This document shows positions 53,374 to 62,169 of a DNA stretch of 64,000 nt, piece after piece. The translations under genes were made by a program, and so were the position numbers. Positions within the stretch are counted from its first letter, which is position 1, and each line of letters starts with the position of its first letter. The notes below the pieces were generated by a model. The model had not been told where the DNA came from. It did not search any database and worked only from the letters and a program-made list of their open reading frames with translations. The stretch is from the NCBI GenBank assembly GCA_910585435.1, contig CAJUEJ010000021.1, positions 8,856 through 72,855 of the forward strand, written 5' to 3'. The DNA is from an uncultured Hungatella sp. GTDB taxonomy: Bacteria > Bacillota > Clostridia > Lachnospirales > Lachnospiraceae.

Positions 53374-54072
53374 TTAATAATCCACTCCCCGAATCCCGGC
53401 AGCCGGAACCGTCTTCTGTACAATAGAAAGAAATCCCTCCATTTCCTTCCTTGAAAATGCCGAAAATCCACTTCTTAACACATTCCCGGAATCCACAAAC
53501 CCCTGAAGGAAATACTGGCTGCACCCTTCAATCCACCTGGCAATATCTTCAAAATCCTTTTCTGTGTGAAGCCCCTTCACCACCGTTGTGCGAAACTCAT
53601 AAGGAACCGTTTCCTCCATTAAGAAGGAAACGCTGTCTTCAACAGGCCCCATATGTAACCCGGGCACACCGCACACCTCCCCATAATGAAAACGCCCTGC
53701 CTTTATATCCATAGCCACAAAATCTACAAGCCCTTCCTTGCATACCTTTTTCAAAAACTCCGGCCGATATCCGTTGGTATCCAGCTTTACCAGATACCCA
53801 AGCCCTTTCACTGCTTCCATCAGCCCCCCCAATTCGGCCCCGGACAGGGAAGGCTCTCCTCCGGTTATGCAAACCCCTTCCAGAACCGCCCTTCGTTTCT
53901 TTAAGAAGCCAAGCAATTCCTCCTCAGACATCACCTCCGGGGCACACCCGCCTAAAAGATCCGTATTATGGCAAAAAGGGCACCGGAAATCACAGCCGCC
54001 TAAGAATACGGTAGCTGCCACATGGCCCGGAAAATCTAAAAGCGTTGTTTTTTGAAGACCACATATTTTCAT
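53374..54072 (-). CDS. NrdG-like anaerobic ribonucleotide reductase activase (radical SAM)
   Basis: 232 residues. N-terminal LLDFPGHVAATVFLGGCDFRCPFCHN holds the CxxxCxxC iron-sulfur motif, and ITGGEPSL is the SAM-binding GGE segment. The family makes the glycyl radical in anaerobic ribonucleotide reductase or related enzymes using SAM. The class III reductase gene nrdD is not next to it, so the partner is elsewhere. Length exceeds classical E. coli NrdG and fits the common 'NrdG2' variant of clostridia. Divergent from tadA. Confidence 0.9.
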   Translation of the reverse strand: MKICGLQKTTLLDFPGHVAATVFLGGCDFRCPFCHNTDLLGGCAPEVMSEEELLGFLKKRRAVLEGVCITGGEPSLSGAELGGLMEAVKGLGYLVKLDTNGYRPEFLKKVCKEGLVDFVAMDIKAGRFHYGEVCGVPGLHMGPVEDSVSFLMEETVPYEFRTTVVKGLHTEKDFEDIARWIEGCSQYFLQGFVDSGNVLRSGFSAFSRKEMEGFLSIVQKTVPAAGIRGVDY

Positions 54073-54152
54073 AAAATTGTTTTCAATTCCTTTCTGTTCC
54101 TTTATACTATTAAGAAAGAGTATAACACAAAACCAATCGAAGGGAAACAGCT

Positions 54153-54647
54153 ATGACCATACAGGAATCATACATGAAAGCAGCCATCAGACAGGCCCTG
54201 AAGGCAGAGAGCATCGGCGAAGTGCCTATTGGCTGTGTTATTGAATATGAAGGAAAGATCATCGCCAGAGGCTATAACCGCCGCATGAAAGACAAAACCG
54301 TGCTGGCCCATGCCGAGATTGCCGCCATCCGGAAAGCCTGCAAAAAAATAGGTGACTGGAGGCTGGAGGGCTGTACCATGTATGTCACATTGGAACCCTG
54401 CCCCATGTGTGCCGGAGCCATCGTCCAGGCCAGGATTCCCAGAGTGGTTATCGGGTGCATGAACCCTAAAGCCGGCTGTGCCGGCTCTGTGCTGGACATG
54501 CTTCACCAGCCTGGATTTAACCACCAGGTGGAGGTGGAGAATGGAATCTTAGAGTCTGAATGCTCCCGGATGCTGACTGATTTTTTCAGGAAACTGCGGG
54601 AGAAGAAAAAAAGCGCCGGTTTATCCGGAAGCTTAACCGAAGGATGA
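54153..54647 (+). CDS. tadA: tRNA-specific adenosine deaminase
   Basis: 164 residues. HAEIAAI (zinc His and catalytic Glu) and PCPMCAGAI (zinc Cys) give the CMP/dCMP-type deaminase site, in the TadA context (GEVPIGCVIEYEGKIIARGYN). It converts A34 to inosine in tRNA-Arg. The Lys-rich tail ends a few dozen bases before the SRP RNA promoter. The tadA-SRP RNA-dnaX order is common in clostridia. Confidence 0.95.
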   Translation: MTIQESYMKAAIRQALKAESIGEVPIGCVIEYEGKIIARGYNRRMKDKTVLAHAEIAAIRKACKKIGDWRLEGCTMYVTLEPCPMCAGAIVQARIPRVVIGCMNPKAGCAGSVLDMLHQPGFNHQVEVENGILESECSRMLTDFFRKLREKKKSAGLSGSLTEG

Positions 54648-54686
54648 AACACCGACCGACAATCGCTGCCAACCGTGACTTCCTCC

Positions 54687-54715
54687 TTGACAAACCTTCC
54701 ATACCAGGGTATACT
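54687..54715 (+). promoter_or_regulatory. Predicted promoter of the SRP RNA
   Basis: TTGACA (54687-54692), 17 bp, TATACT (54710-54715): strong match to sigma-A consensus, as expected for a highly expressed stable RNA. Predicted start near 54722. Confidence 0.75.
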
Positions 54716-54740
54716 TTCTATTGTCAATCAGCCATAAAGT

Positions 54741-55006
54741 TTCCGTGCAGCCGGGGAGATAGCGGTGCCCTGTACCTGCAATCCGCTCCAGCAGGGGTGA
54801 TGTCTCACCTCGGGCAGTCTGTTGCAGAGCTGCCCTGTGTAAGTGGCGATGACGTTTGGGTCTTACGCAACAGAAATTCATGAACCGTGTCAGGGCAGGA
54901 ATGCAGCAGCACTAAGTGGAACCTTCTGTGTGACGTGAGGGTGCCTGGACTGAGTTAACTGCACAGGTAACGTCTGTGATACCTGCACAAAGTGAGACGC
55001 ACGGAT
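54741..55006 (+). ncRNA. ffs: Signal recognition particle RNA, large Gram-positive type
   Basis: About 266 nt. The ends pair (CCGTGC at 54743-54748 with GCACGG at 54999-55004). The conserved domain IV core is seen as GTCAGGGCAGGAATGCAGC near 54888-54906, followed by AGCACTAAG. The Alu-type 5' part has GGGGTGATGTCTC-like loops. This is the 6S/large SRP RNA of Firmicutes rather than the short 4.5S form. Exact ends are estimates. It binds Ffh and targets membrane proteins. Confidence 0.9.
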
Positions 55007-55023
55007 TTAATATAAAACAGCAG

Positions 55024-55087
55024 CCTGATATTGTATAAGTACAGATACAAAATATGTTCTGTCTTCTTATGCCATATCAGGTTTTTT
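55024..55087 (+). terminator. Terminator of the SRP RNA
   Basis: CCTGATAT (55024-55031) pairs with ATATCAGG (55074-55081), with further pairing inside, followed by TTTTTT. Confidence 0.75.
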
Positions 55088-55098
55088 AAGTTTCCCTC

Positions 55099-55127
55099 TT
55101 GCCCCGGAAAAAGCTTTGTATTATAAT
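55099..55127 (+). promoter_or_regulatory. Predicted pfkA promoter
   Basis: TTGCCC (55099-55104), 17 bp, TATAAT (55122-55127). The -10 is perfect consensus; about 48 bp before the ATG. Confidence 0.65.
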
Positions 55128-55174
55128 CATAAAATGGGCTTTGTCATTTCACAACAGAGAGGAAGGGAAAAGAT

Positions 55175-56257
55175 ATGATTAGAATTGGTATGTTAACCAG
55201 TGGTGGCGATTGCCAGAGCTTAAATGCCACCATGCGAGGTGTTGCTAAATCATTGTACAAGCTTTACGGCGGTGAAGTGGAGATCATCGGATTTGAAGAC
55301 GGGTACAAGGGACTGATTTACGCAGACTACCATGCGATGAAATCATCGGATTTTTCCGGTATTCTGACCAAGGGAGGAACGATTTTAGGAACTTCAAGGC
55401 AGCCATTTAAGCAGATGCGTGTGCCGGATGAGAACGGTCTGGACAAAGTGGAAGCCATGAAGCACACATACCGCAAGCTGAAATTAGAGTGTCTGGTAGT
55501 CTTAGGCGGAAATGGAAGCCAAAAAACAGCCAATCTTCTTCACGAGGAAGGATTAAATGTAGTTTCTCTTCCCAAAACCATTGACAATGACCTGTGGGGC
55601 ACGGAGATGACCTTCGGATTCCAGAGCGCGGTCAACGTAGCCACCAGCGCTATTGACTGCATCCATACAACGGCAGCCTCCCACGGACGGGTATTTATTG
55701 TGGAAGTCATGGGCCATAAAGTAGGGTGGCTGACCCTTCATGCAGGGATTGCAGGCGGGGCGGATATCATTCTGATTCCGGAGATCCCATACAACATTGA
55801 CACGGTAGTTGAAGCATTAAAAGAAAGAAACAGACAGGGGAAACGTTTCTCCATCCTGGCGGTTGCAGAAGGCGCCATCTCCAAAGAAGATGCAAGCCTC
55901 AGCAAAAAAGAGCTGAAAGAAAAGAGAAAAAACGGAATCGTCTACCCGTCGGTTGCCTATGAATTAGGCGCACAGATTGAGGAGATGACCGGTCAGGAAG
56001 TCCGTGTAACAGTGCCAGGACATACACAGAGAGGCGGGGAGCCATGTCCCTATGACAGAGTGCTGTCTACCAGGTTAGGTGCGGCAGCGGCAGAGCTTAT
56101 CAGACAGAAGAATTACGGTTATATGGTTTGCATTAAACGCGGCGAGATAAGCAAGGTGCCGTTGGAAGAGGTAGCAGGCAAATTAAAGACAGTAGACCCG
56201 GATTGTTCCATTATCAGAGAAGCCAAGATGGTGGGAATCTGTTTCGGAGACGAATAA
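55175..56257 (+). CDS. pfkA: 6-phosphofructokinase (group III-like)
   Basis: 360 residues, longer than E. coli PfkA (320). TSGGDCQSLNATMRG binds nucleotide, LVVLGGNGSQKTA replaces the usual GGDGS, PKTIDNDLWGTE holds the catalytic Asp and GHTQRGGEPCPYDR the effector-region Arg. ATP-PFKs have Gly after GGD (position 104) and Gly at 124; PPi-PFKs have Asp at 104 and Lys at 124. Here it is Gly at 104 and Lys at 124, the mixed pattern of group III PFKs, which can be ATP-dependent. The key glycolytic step either way. Own promoter, GAGAGGAAGGG before ATG. Confidence 0.92.
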   Translation: MIRIGMLTSGGDCQSLNATMRGVAKSLYKLYGGEVEIIGFEDGYKGLIYADYHAMKSSDFSGILTKGGTILGTSRQPFKQMRVPDENGLDKVEAMKHTYRKLKLECLVVLGGNGSQKTANLLHEEGLNVVSLPKTIDNDLWGTEMTFGFQSAVNVATSAIDCIHTTAASHGRVFIVEVMGHKVGWLTLHAGIAGGADIILIPEIPYNIDTVVEALKERNRQGKRFSILAVAEGAISKEDASLSKKELKEKRKNGIVYPSVAYELGAQIEEMTGQEVRVTVPGHTQRGGEPCPYDRVLSTRLGAAAAELIRQKNYGYMVCIKRGEISKVPLEEVAGKLKTVDPDCSIIREAKMVGICFGDE

Positions 56258-56291
56258 ATCATACAATTATTCACAGACAGGAGTTAATCAC

Positions 56292-57956
56292 ATGTCCTAT
56301 ACGGCATTATACCGCAAATGGCGTCCAACAGGATTTAAAGACGTAAAAGGCCAGGATCACATTGTCCGGACATTGAAAAATCAGATAACGTCCAACCGTA
56401 TCGGACACGCCTACTTATTCTGCGGAACCAGAGGCACCGGGAAAACCAGCATTGCCAAAATATTTGCCAGGGCAGTTAACTGTGAGAATCCACTGGACGG
56501 AAGCCCCTGTGGACAGTGCCGGACATGTAAAAATATTGCCTCCGGCTCTTCCCTGAATGTAGTGGAGATCGATGCGGCATCCAACAACGGCGTGGAAAAT
56601 ATCCGGGATATCAGGGAACAGGTGCAGTATCCTCCTACAGAAGGCAGATATCGGGTTTATATTATCGATGAGGTGCATATGCTTTCTACAGGCGCATTCA
56701 ACGCACTTTTAAAAACCCTGGAAGAGCCTCCCTCCTATGTGGTTTTTATTCTTGCCACCACGGAGGTACACAGAATCCCCATTACTGTGCTGTCAAGATG
56801 CCAGAGATACGATTTTAAGAGAATTACCATTCAGACACTGACAGACCGTTTAAAAGAGCTGTCTTTGGCAGAGCAGATACAGGTGGAGGAAAAAGCCCTG
56901 GCCTATATTGCCAAGGCAGCAGACGGTTCTATGCGTGATGCATTAAGCCTGCTAGACCAATGTGTGGCCTTCCATTTTGGAGAAACACTGACATATGACC
57001 ACGTTCTGGATATTCTGGGGGCAGTGGACACTGCTATTTTCAGCCGGATGTTCCGGGCCGTGGCAGAAGAAAAGACCAGGGACTGTATCTGCCAGCTGGA
57101 GGAGCTGGTACTGCAGGGACGGGAGCTGGGACAGTTTGTCACGGATTTTACCTGGTATTTAAGAAATCTTCTTCTGCTTCAGGCATCAGACGATGCGGAA
57201 GATCTTCTGGATATGTCCTCTGACAATAAAAAGCTTTTAGAAGAAGATGCCAGAATGACAGATGGGGAGACCCTGATGCGCTATATCCGGGTATTCTCAG
57301 AGCTGTCCAACCAGATTCGCTATGCTGCTCAGAAGCGGGTGTTGGTTGAGCTGGCCTTTATTAAACTGACAAAACCTCAGATGGAACACAACTATGATTC
57401 CATCATCGAGAGATTAAATAAAATAGAAGAACAACTGGAAGAGGGGATTTTTGCCGCGCCGCCGGCAGGGGCCCAGATATCCGGCCTGTCGCCGGTCAGC
57501 CCGGTGCCGGCAGGAACACAGCCGCAGGCAGGGACGCAGCTTCCAGAGGGTGGGGCAGGCCTGGCAGCAGGTATTCCTGTGCCTGTGGGGAACCCTCCGG
57601 GACAGGTATCCCTTCCCAGGGCACAGCTGGAGGATTTGCAGCTGATCCGCAATGAGTGGGGAAAGATTGTAAAGTCTTTAGGCGGCGTGATCCGCTCCAG
57701 CTTCCGGGATACAGTAGTAGAACCCAGTGGTGACAGCTGCCTGTGCGTGGTCTTTCTCAGCGTGGAAAATTATGAGATTGGCAGACGCCCTACCATCATG
57801 GGGGAGCTGGAAACCTATGTAAAAAACACATATGGCAAGGATATTTATTTTAAATCACGGCTGATAGGCAGCGGGGAACGGCTGGACACAATTTATGTCA
57901 GCGAAGAAGAACTGAAAGAACACATCCATATGGATATTGTAGTAGAGGAGGACTAA
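56292..57956 (+). CDS. dnaX: DNA polymerase III subunit gamma/tau
   Basis: 554 residues. AAA+ clamp loader core: GTRGTGKTS Walker A, zinc site CENPLDGSPCGQCRTC, DEVHMLS Walker B and sensor 1 LATTEVHRIP. Residues about 375-450 are a Pro/Ala/Gly-rich linker, and the C-terminal tau-like domain binds polymerase. ACAGGAGTT precedes the ATG. First gene of the dnaX-ybaB-recR block. Confidence 0.96.
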   Translation: MSYTALYRKWRPTGFKDVKGQDHIVRTLKNQITSNRIGHAYLFCGTRGTGKTSIAKIFARAVNCENPLDGSPCGQCRTCKNIASGSSLNVVEIDAASNNGVENIRDIREQVQYPPTEGRYRVYIIDEVHMLSTGAFNALLKTLEEPPSYVVFILATTEVHRIPITVLSRCQRYDFKRITIQTLTDRLKELSLAEQIQVEEKALAYIAKAADGSMRDALSLLDQCVAFHFGETLTYDHVLDILGAVDTAIFSRMFRAVAEEKTRDCICQLEELVLQGRELGQFVTDFTWYLRNLLLLQASDDAEDLLDMSSDNKKLLEEDARMTDGETLMRYIRVFSELSNQIRYAAQKRVLVELAFIKLTKPQMEHNYDSIIERLNKIEEQLEEGIFAAPPAGAQISGLSPVSPVPAGTQPQAGTQLPEGGAGLAAGIPVPVGNPPGQVSLPRAQLEDLQLIRNEWGKIVKSLGGVIRSSFRDTVVEPSGDSCLCVVFLSVENYEIGRRPTIMGELETYVKNTYGKDIYFKSRLIGSGERLDTIYVSEEELKEHIHMDIVVEED

Positions 57957-57960
57957 AAAT

Positions 57961-58314
57961 ATGGCAAAGCGTGGCGGATTTTCAGGCGGTATGCCGGGAA
58001 ATATGAATAACTTAATGAAACAGGCTCAGAGAATGCAGAGGCAGATGGAGGAGACCACCAAGGAGCTGGAGACGAAGGAATACACAGCGTCCTCAGGAGG
58101 CGGTGCGGTTTCTGTAACCGTGTCAGGCAAGAAAGAGGTAACTGCCGTAAAGATATCTCCGGAAGCAGTGGATCCGGACGATGTGGAGATGCTGGAAGAT
58201 ATGATTATGGCTGCGGTCAATGAGGCATTCCGTCAGATGGAGGAAGCCGGCAGCCAGGCCATGTCCAAACTGACAGGCGGTCTGGGAGGCATGGGCGGAG
58301 GTTTTCCATTCTAA
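57961..58314 (+). CDS. YbaB/EbfC family nucleoid-associated protein
   Basis: 117 residues. Gly/Met-rich N-terminus (GGMPGNMNNLMKQAQRMQRQME), then the helical core with VSVTVSGKKEVTAVKISPE, and a Gly-rich end. YbaB/EbfC dimers bind DNA as a tweezer-like structure. 4 bp after the dnaX stop and 3 bp before recR, clearly one operon. Confidence 0.95.
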   Translation: MAKRGGFSGGMPGNMNNLMKQAQRMQRQMEETTKELETKEYTASSGGGAVSVTVSGKKEVTAVKISPEAVDPDDVEMLEDMIMAAVNEAFRQMEEAGSQAMSKLTGGLGGMGGGFPF

Positions 58315-58317
58315 ACT

Positions 58318-58914
58318 ATGAACTATTACAGCAGCCAGATCACAAAATTGATAGATGAGTTGTCCAAACTTCCTGGTATCGGCGCCAAATCAGCCCAAAG
58401 GCTGGCATTCCATATTATTAATATGCCCAGTGAACAGGTGGAGCGGCTATCCCAGGCCATGGTGGATGCCAAAAAAAATATCCGCTACTGCAGGGAATGT
58501 TTTACTCTGACAGACCAGGAATTATGTCCTATTTGTAAAAGCGACAAACGCGACCACCAGACAATCATGGTGGTGGAGAACAGCCGGGATCTTGCAGCCT
58601 ATGAAAAGACCGGCAAATACGACGGGGTCTACCATGTACTTCACGGCGCCATTTCCCCTATGCTGGGAATCGGCCCGGGGGAAATAAAGCTGAAGGAATT
58701 AATACAGCGGCTTCAGGGAAATATAAAAGAAGTGATTATCGCGACGAATTCCAGCCTGGAAGGAGAAACGACAGCCATGTATATAAGCAAGCTGGTGAAA
58801 CCTACCGGAATCAAAGTCAGCCGGATTGCCAGCGGTGTTCCTGTAGGCGGGGATTTGGAGTACATAGATGAGGTGACTTTGCTTCGGGCTCTGGAAGGAC
58901 GGGTGGAGTTATAG
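58318..58914 (+). CDS. recR: Recombination mediator protein RecR
   Basis: 198 residues. Helix-hairpin-helix LPGIGAKSAQRLAFHI, four-Cys zinc finger CRECFTLTDQELCPIC, TOPRIM domain with VVENSRDLAAYEKTG and a Walker-like C-terminal end. It loads RecA on gaps with RecF/RecO. Conserved position after ybaB. Confidence 0.96.
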   Translation: MNYYSSQITKLIDELSKLPGIGAKSAQRLAFHIINMPSEQVERLSQAMVDAKKNIRYCRECFTLTDQELCPICKSDKRDHQTIMVVENSRDLAAYEKTGKYDGVYHVLHGAISPMLGIGPGEIKLKELIQRLQGNIKEVIIATNSSLEGETTAMYISKLVKPTGIKVSRIASGVPVGGDLEYIDEVTLLRALEGRVEL

Positions 58915-58983
58915 TTTTTTGTTGGCCGGCAGCAGACGGCCACAAGTTATAACCGCGGAGAAAAGGTGGCAGGAGACATAACA

Positions 58984-61900
58984 ATGGATAAATATGAGTT
59001 TAATATAAAAGTAGAGCAGATAAAAAAGATGGTGACAAGAGGCGATTTTGAGACCTCTATGAAAATTGCGGACACCATCGATTGGCGTCGTGTACGCAGC
59101 GCGAATCTATTATCTATGATCTCTCAGGTGTATGAGAAGAACGGAGAATATCAGGAGGCAAAAGAGGTTCTGCTGCTGGCCTACGAGAGGGCTCCCATAG
59201 GGAAGCGCCTTCTGTTTAAACTGACAGAACTGGCATTAAAGGAAGGAAGCATACGGGAAGCAGAAGACTACTATCGGGAATTCTGTGATCTGGCTCAGGA
59301 TGATCCCAGACAATATTTGCTGCGCTATTTGATTCTGAAAGAAAAAAAGGCTCCCGGTGAACAGCTGATCACCTGCTTGGAACACTATGTCAGTCAGGAA
59401 CTGGATGAGCGCTGGATGTATGAGCTGGCATCCCTGTATGAGAAAAACGGACAGCAGCATAAGTGTGTGCAGATGTGCGACCGTATTATGCTCATGTTTG
59501 CTTTTGGAAAATATGTAGATAAGGCGATGGATCTGAAAGTGCGCTATGCCCCGCTGTCAGAATACCAGCTGGATCTGATGAAAAATAAAGATAAGTATGA
59601 GGCAAAACTGAAGGTTGTTGAGCAGAAATTTGATGAAGACACATTAGGCGGGTTTGATGAGGACATTCCTTCCTACACCCTGGAATCCTATTCTCAGGAA
59701 TCTTATTCCAGGGAGGGCTACCCTCAGGCAGAGTACCCGGGCCAGCCATATTCCCAGGGAACGTATATTCAGGAAGAGGATTCCGGCCAGCCGTATGCCC
59801 AGGAAGGATACGCCCAAGCGGGGTATCCAGGCCAGCCATACGGGCAGGCAGGCTATGCACCGTCAGAGAATCCAGGCCAGCCGTACACCCAGGCCGGTTA
59901 TATCCCTGCGGAGAATGCAGGCCAGTTGTACGGGCAGGGAGGCTATATTCCGTCAGAGAATCCAGGCCAGCCGTACGGGCAGGCCGGCTATGTCCCGTCA
60001 GAGAATCCAGGCCAGCTGTACACCCAGGCCGGTTATATCCCTGCGGAGAATGCGGGCCAGCTATACGGGCAGGGAGGCTATATTCCGTCAGAGAATGCAG
60101 GCCAGTTGTACGGGCAGGCCGGTTATATCCCTGCGGAGAATCCAGGCCAGCCGTACGCCCAGGCCGGTTATATCCCTGCGGAGAATGCGGGCCAGCCGTA
60201 CGCCCAGGCAGGGTATGCACCGTCAGAGGATTCCGGCCAGCCGTATGTCCAGGACGGGTACGCTCAGACAGGGTATCCGGGCCAGCCGTATGCCCAGGCG
60301 GGCTATGTCCCGTCAGAGACTTTGGGCCAGCCGTACGCCCAGGCAGGCTATGCGCCGTCAGAGAATCCCAGTCAGCCATACACGCAGGGGGGATATGCTC
60401 CGGCGGAGAATGCGGGCCAGCCGTATGCCCAGGCAGGGTATACGCAGGCAGGGTATACGCAGGCAGAAAAATCCGGCCAGCCATATACTCCGGGTGGTTA
60501 TGCCCAACAGGGATACCCTGCTCAGCCGTATTCTCAGGAAGAATATCCCCGGCCGGAGAATTCCGGCCAGTTGTATATCCAGGATGAGTACGCTCCGGCA
60601 GAGCAGCAAAACCGCCCCTATTCCCAGGAGGCACCTGCTCAAAATCCGTATATTCCTGAGGGATATCCCCGGGTGAATATTCCCCAGGAACAATATCCCC
60701 AGGAAGGGCGCTATCAGGGACAAAGATACTATTTTGAAAACGAAAATCAGGAATTCTACGGTGAGGAGGAAGGAGATACTTCTCAAGACGTATCCGGCTT
60801 TCCGGAAGCAACCATATCAGATGAGCCCATATATGCCAATACAGAAGAAAGATCAGGTACCATAGATGAGGAGCTGGTGGTTAACCTTCATCAGGACAAT
60901 ATAGAACAGGAACTGGCAAAAGAGATGTCTAAAATGTCTGAGGAAACCTTTGCGGAGGAAGAGCCCATATCCATGCAGACAAAGGTCCCAGGGGCCGGAC
61001 AGGATAACATTTTCCAGGCTTCGGCAGATGATCCCAAGGCACCTCCAGCGTCCAGCCATTTGCTGATACAGGCTAACACACCAAAAAAAGGACTTGAAGC
61101 AGCAATAAAAGTTTTAAAGCAAATTCACATGGAAAATGGCAGCAGCAACCAGGTTGCCAAGATAACCGGAAGTAAATTAAATCAAAAAGGAATCTTGAAT
61201 ATAGCAGATATGCTGGCAGGCAAAGATCTGGTTGTGGAGGAGGCAGAGGATTTATCGAAAGAAGAAATGGCTGATTTGCAGCAGCTGGCTTCTGAAGACA
61301 CCAGCGGGATGAATATAATTCTTATTGATAATTCCCGTCAGCTGGAGGCACTGCACCAGCAAAATCCGGAGATGACCTCCCTGTTTGAATGTATCAGCGC
61401 AGAAGAAGTATTCTCTCCTGAGCCTTTGGCAGAGGAGGCAGAGGATCAGGAGCAGACAGCCCAGGAGCCGGCTTTATCCGCAGATGAGGAACCAGAAGAA
61501 TCCAGCCCTGTGACAGCAGAGGAGGAAGACAAGGAGGCAGCCCAACCGGTTGGAGAGGAAGCTGAACCAGCACAAGAAGAGCCGGAGGCAGAAGCTGAAA
61601 CCGAGCTAGGAGAAGAGCCGGAGAACGAATTTGAAACCGAGCCAGATTTTGAATCTGAATCCGGTTTCGGTACACAGGTTCAGGTGGAAACCGAGCCGGA
61701 ATATGATTCGGAACCCGAAGAAGAATATGACCCGGAATTTGCGTATGAGCAGGAACCTGAAAATGAGGTGAATCCGGAAGACGACGAAGAGATGGAGCTG
61801 GATGATTTTGCAGATTATGCCACAAAATATGCCAGTGAAATTGACTGCAGCATCACAGGAAAAAGCGTGCTGGCTCTTTACGAACGGATTGAAGTTATGG

Positions 61901-62064
61901 CGGAAGACGGAATTCCGCTGACAAAAGCCAATGCGGAAGAACTGATCGAAGAAGCGGCAGACAGGGCAGAAAAACCTCCCCTGGGTAAACTGATTAAAGG
62001 AATGTTTACCTCCAAATATGATAAAGAAGGGCTTTTAATTTTAAGAGAAGAGCATTTTATTTAA
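58984..62064 (+). CDS. TPR protein with 15-residue tandem repeats and degenerate AAA-like C-terminus
   Basis: 1026 residues from ATG 58984 (CAGGAGACA 8 bp upstream). Part 1 (1-220): helical repeats of TPR type (YEKNGEYQEAKEVLLLAYERAP). Part 2 (about 251-550): about 19 tandem copies of a 15-residue unit, consensus GQPYxQAGYxPxENx. Part 3 (about 550-690): acidic, disordered. Part 4 (about 690-810): SHLLIQANTPKKGLEAAIKVL, VAKITGSKLN, DLVVEEAEDLSKEEM and NIILIDNSRQLEAL line up with AAA+ strands but the P-loop has no GxxxxGK[ST]. A Glu-rich stretch and a helical lid-like end (DDFADYATKYASEIDC...) follow. Lies after recR in the replication/recombination operon. Function unknown; likely a scaffold. 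Confidence 0.85.
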   Translation: MDKYEFNIKVEQIKKMVTRGDFETSMKIADTIDWRRVRSANLLSMISQVYEKNGEYQEAKEVLLLAYERAPIGKRLLFKLTELALKEGSIREAEDYYREFCDLAQDDPRQYLLRYLILKEKKAPGEQLITCLEHYVSQELDERWMYELASLYEKNGQQHKCVQMCDRIMLMFAFGKYVDKAMDLKVRYAPLSEYQLDLMKNKDKYEAKLKVVEQKFDEDTLGGFDEDIPSYTLESYSQESYSREGYPQAEYPGQPYSQGTYIQEEDSGQPYAQEGYAQAGYPGQPYGQAGYAPSENPGQPYTQAGYIPAENAGQLYGQGGYIPSENPGQPYGQAGYVPSENPGQLYTQAGYIPAENAGQLYGQGGYIPSENAGQLYGQAGYIPAENPGQPYAQAGYIPAENAGQPYAQAGYAPSEDSGQPYVQDGYAQTGYPGQPYAQAGYVPSETLGQPYAQAGYAPSENPSQPYTQGGYAPAENAGQPYAQAGYTQAGYTQAEKSGQPYTPGGYAQQGYPAQPYSQEEYPRPENSGQLYIQDEYAPAEQQNRPYSQEAPAQNPYIPEGYPRVNIPQEQYPQEGRYQGQRYYFENENQEFYGEEEGDTSQDVSGFPEATISDEPIYANTEERSGTIDEELVVNLHQDNIEQELAKEMSKMSEETFAEEEPISMQTKVPGAGQDNIFQASADDPKAPPASSHLLIQANTPKKGLEAAIKVLKQIHMENGSSNQVAKITGSKLNQKGILNIADMLAGKDLVVEEAEDLSKEEMADLQQLASEDTSGMNIILIDNSRQLEALHQQNPEMTSLFECISAEEVFSPEPLAEEAEDQEQTAQEPALSADEEPEESSPVTAEEEDKEAAQPVGEEAEPAQEEPEAEAETELGEEPENEFETEPDFESESGFGTQVQVETEPEYDSEPEEEYDPEFAYEQEPENEVNPEDDEEMELDDFADYATKYASEIDCSITGKSVLALYERIEVMAEDGIPLTKANAEELIEEAADRAEKPPLGKLIKGMFTSKYDKEGLLILREEHFI
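59737..60630 (+). repeat. 45-bp coding minisatellite
   Basis: About 19 units of roughly 45 bp in frame, each encoding GQPYxQxGYxxxENx with variation mainly at positions 5, 10-12 and 15. Some units are near-identical at DNA level (GCAGGCCAGTTGTACGGGCA-type), pointing to recent expansion or gene conversion. Confidence 0.85.
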
Positions 62065-62169
62065 ACCTTCATGTGCCCGGCAGTGGACACACCACCGCAC
62101 ATGAAAGAGTGGCGGGCACATTAGGCATACCTGAATTGATGCCGCCTGAACGGCGGCGGACTTTTAAAG
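62062..62169 (+). repeat. 108-bp structured tandem repeat, unit 1
   Basis: Starts at the stop codon of the TPR gene. TTCATGTG (62068-62075) can pair with CACATGAA (62098-62105), while the overlapping ATGTGCCCG (62071-62079) can pair with CGGGCACAT (62113-62121); the two pairings exclude each other. A third hairpin, GCCGCC/GGCGGC, sits near the 3' end before ACTTTTAAAG. Confidence 0.75.

Noticed and set aside
59737..60630. Regular 45-bp repeats as a possible CRISPR array
   Set aside because: The repeats keep one reading frame, have no unique spacers and encode a continuous 15-residue protein repeat.
59492..60811. A 439-codon minus-strand frame and a 340-codon plus-strand frame over the PGQPY repeats
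   Set aside because: Low-complexity antisense or out-of-frame reading of the repeat; the TPR frame is supported by flanking domains and a ribosome binding site.
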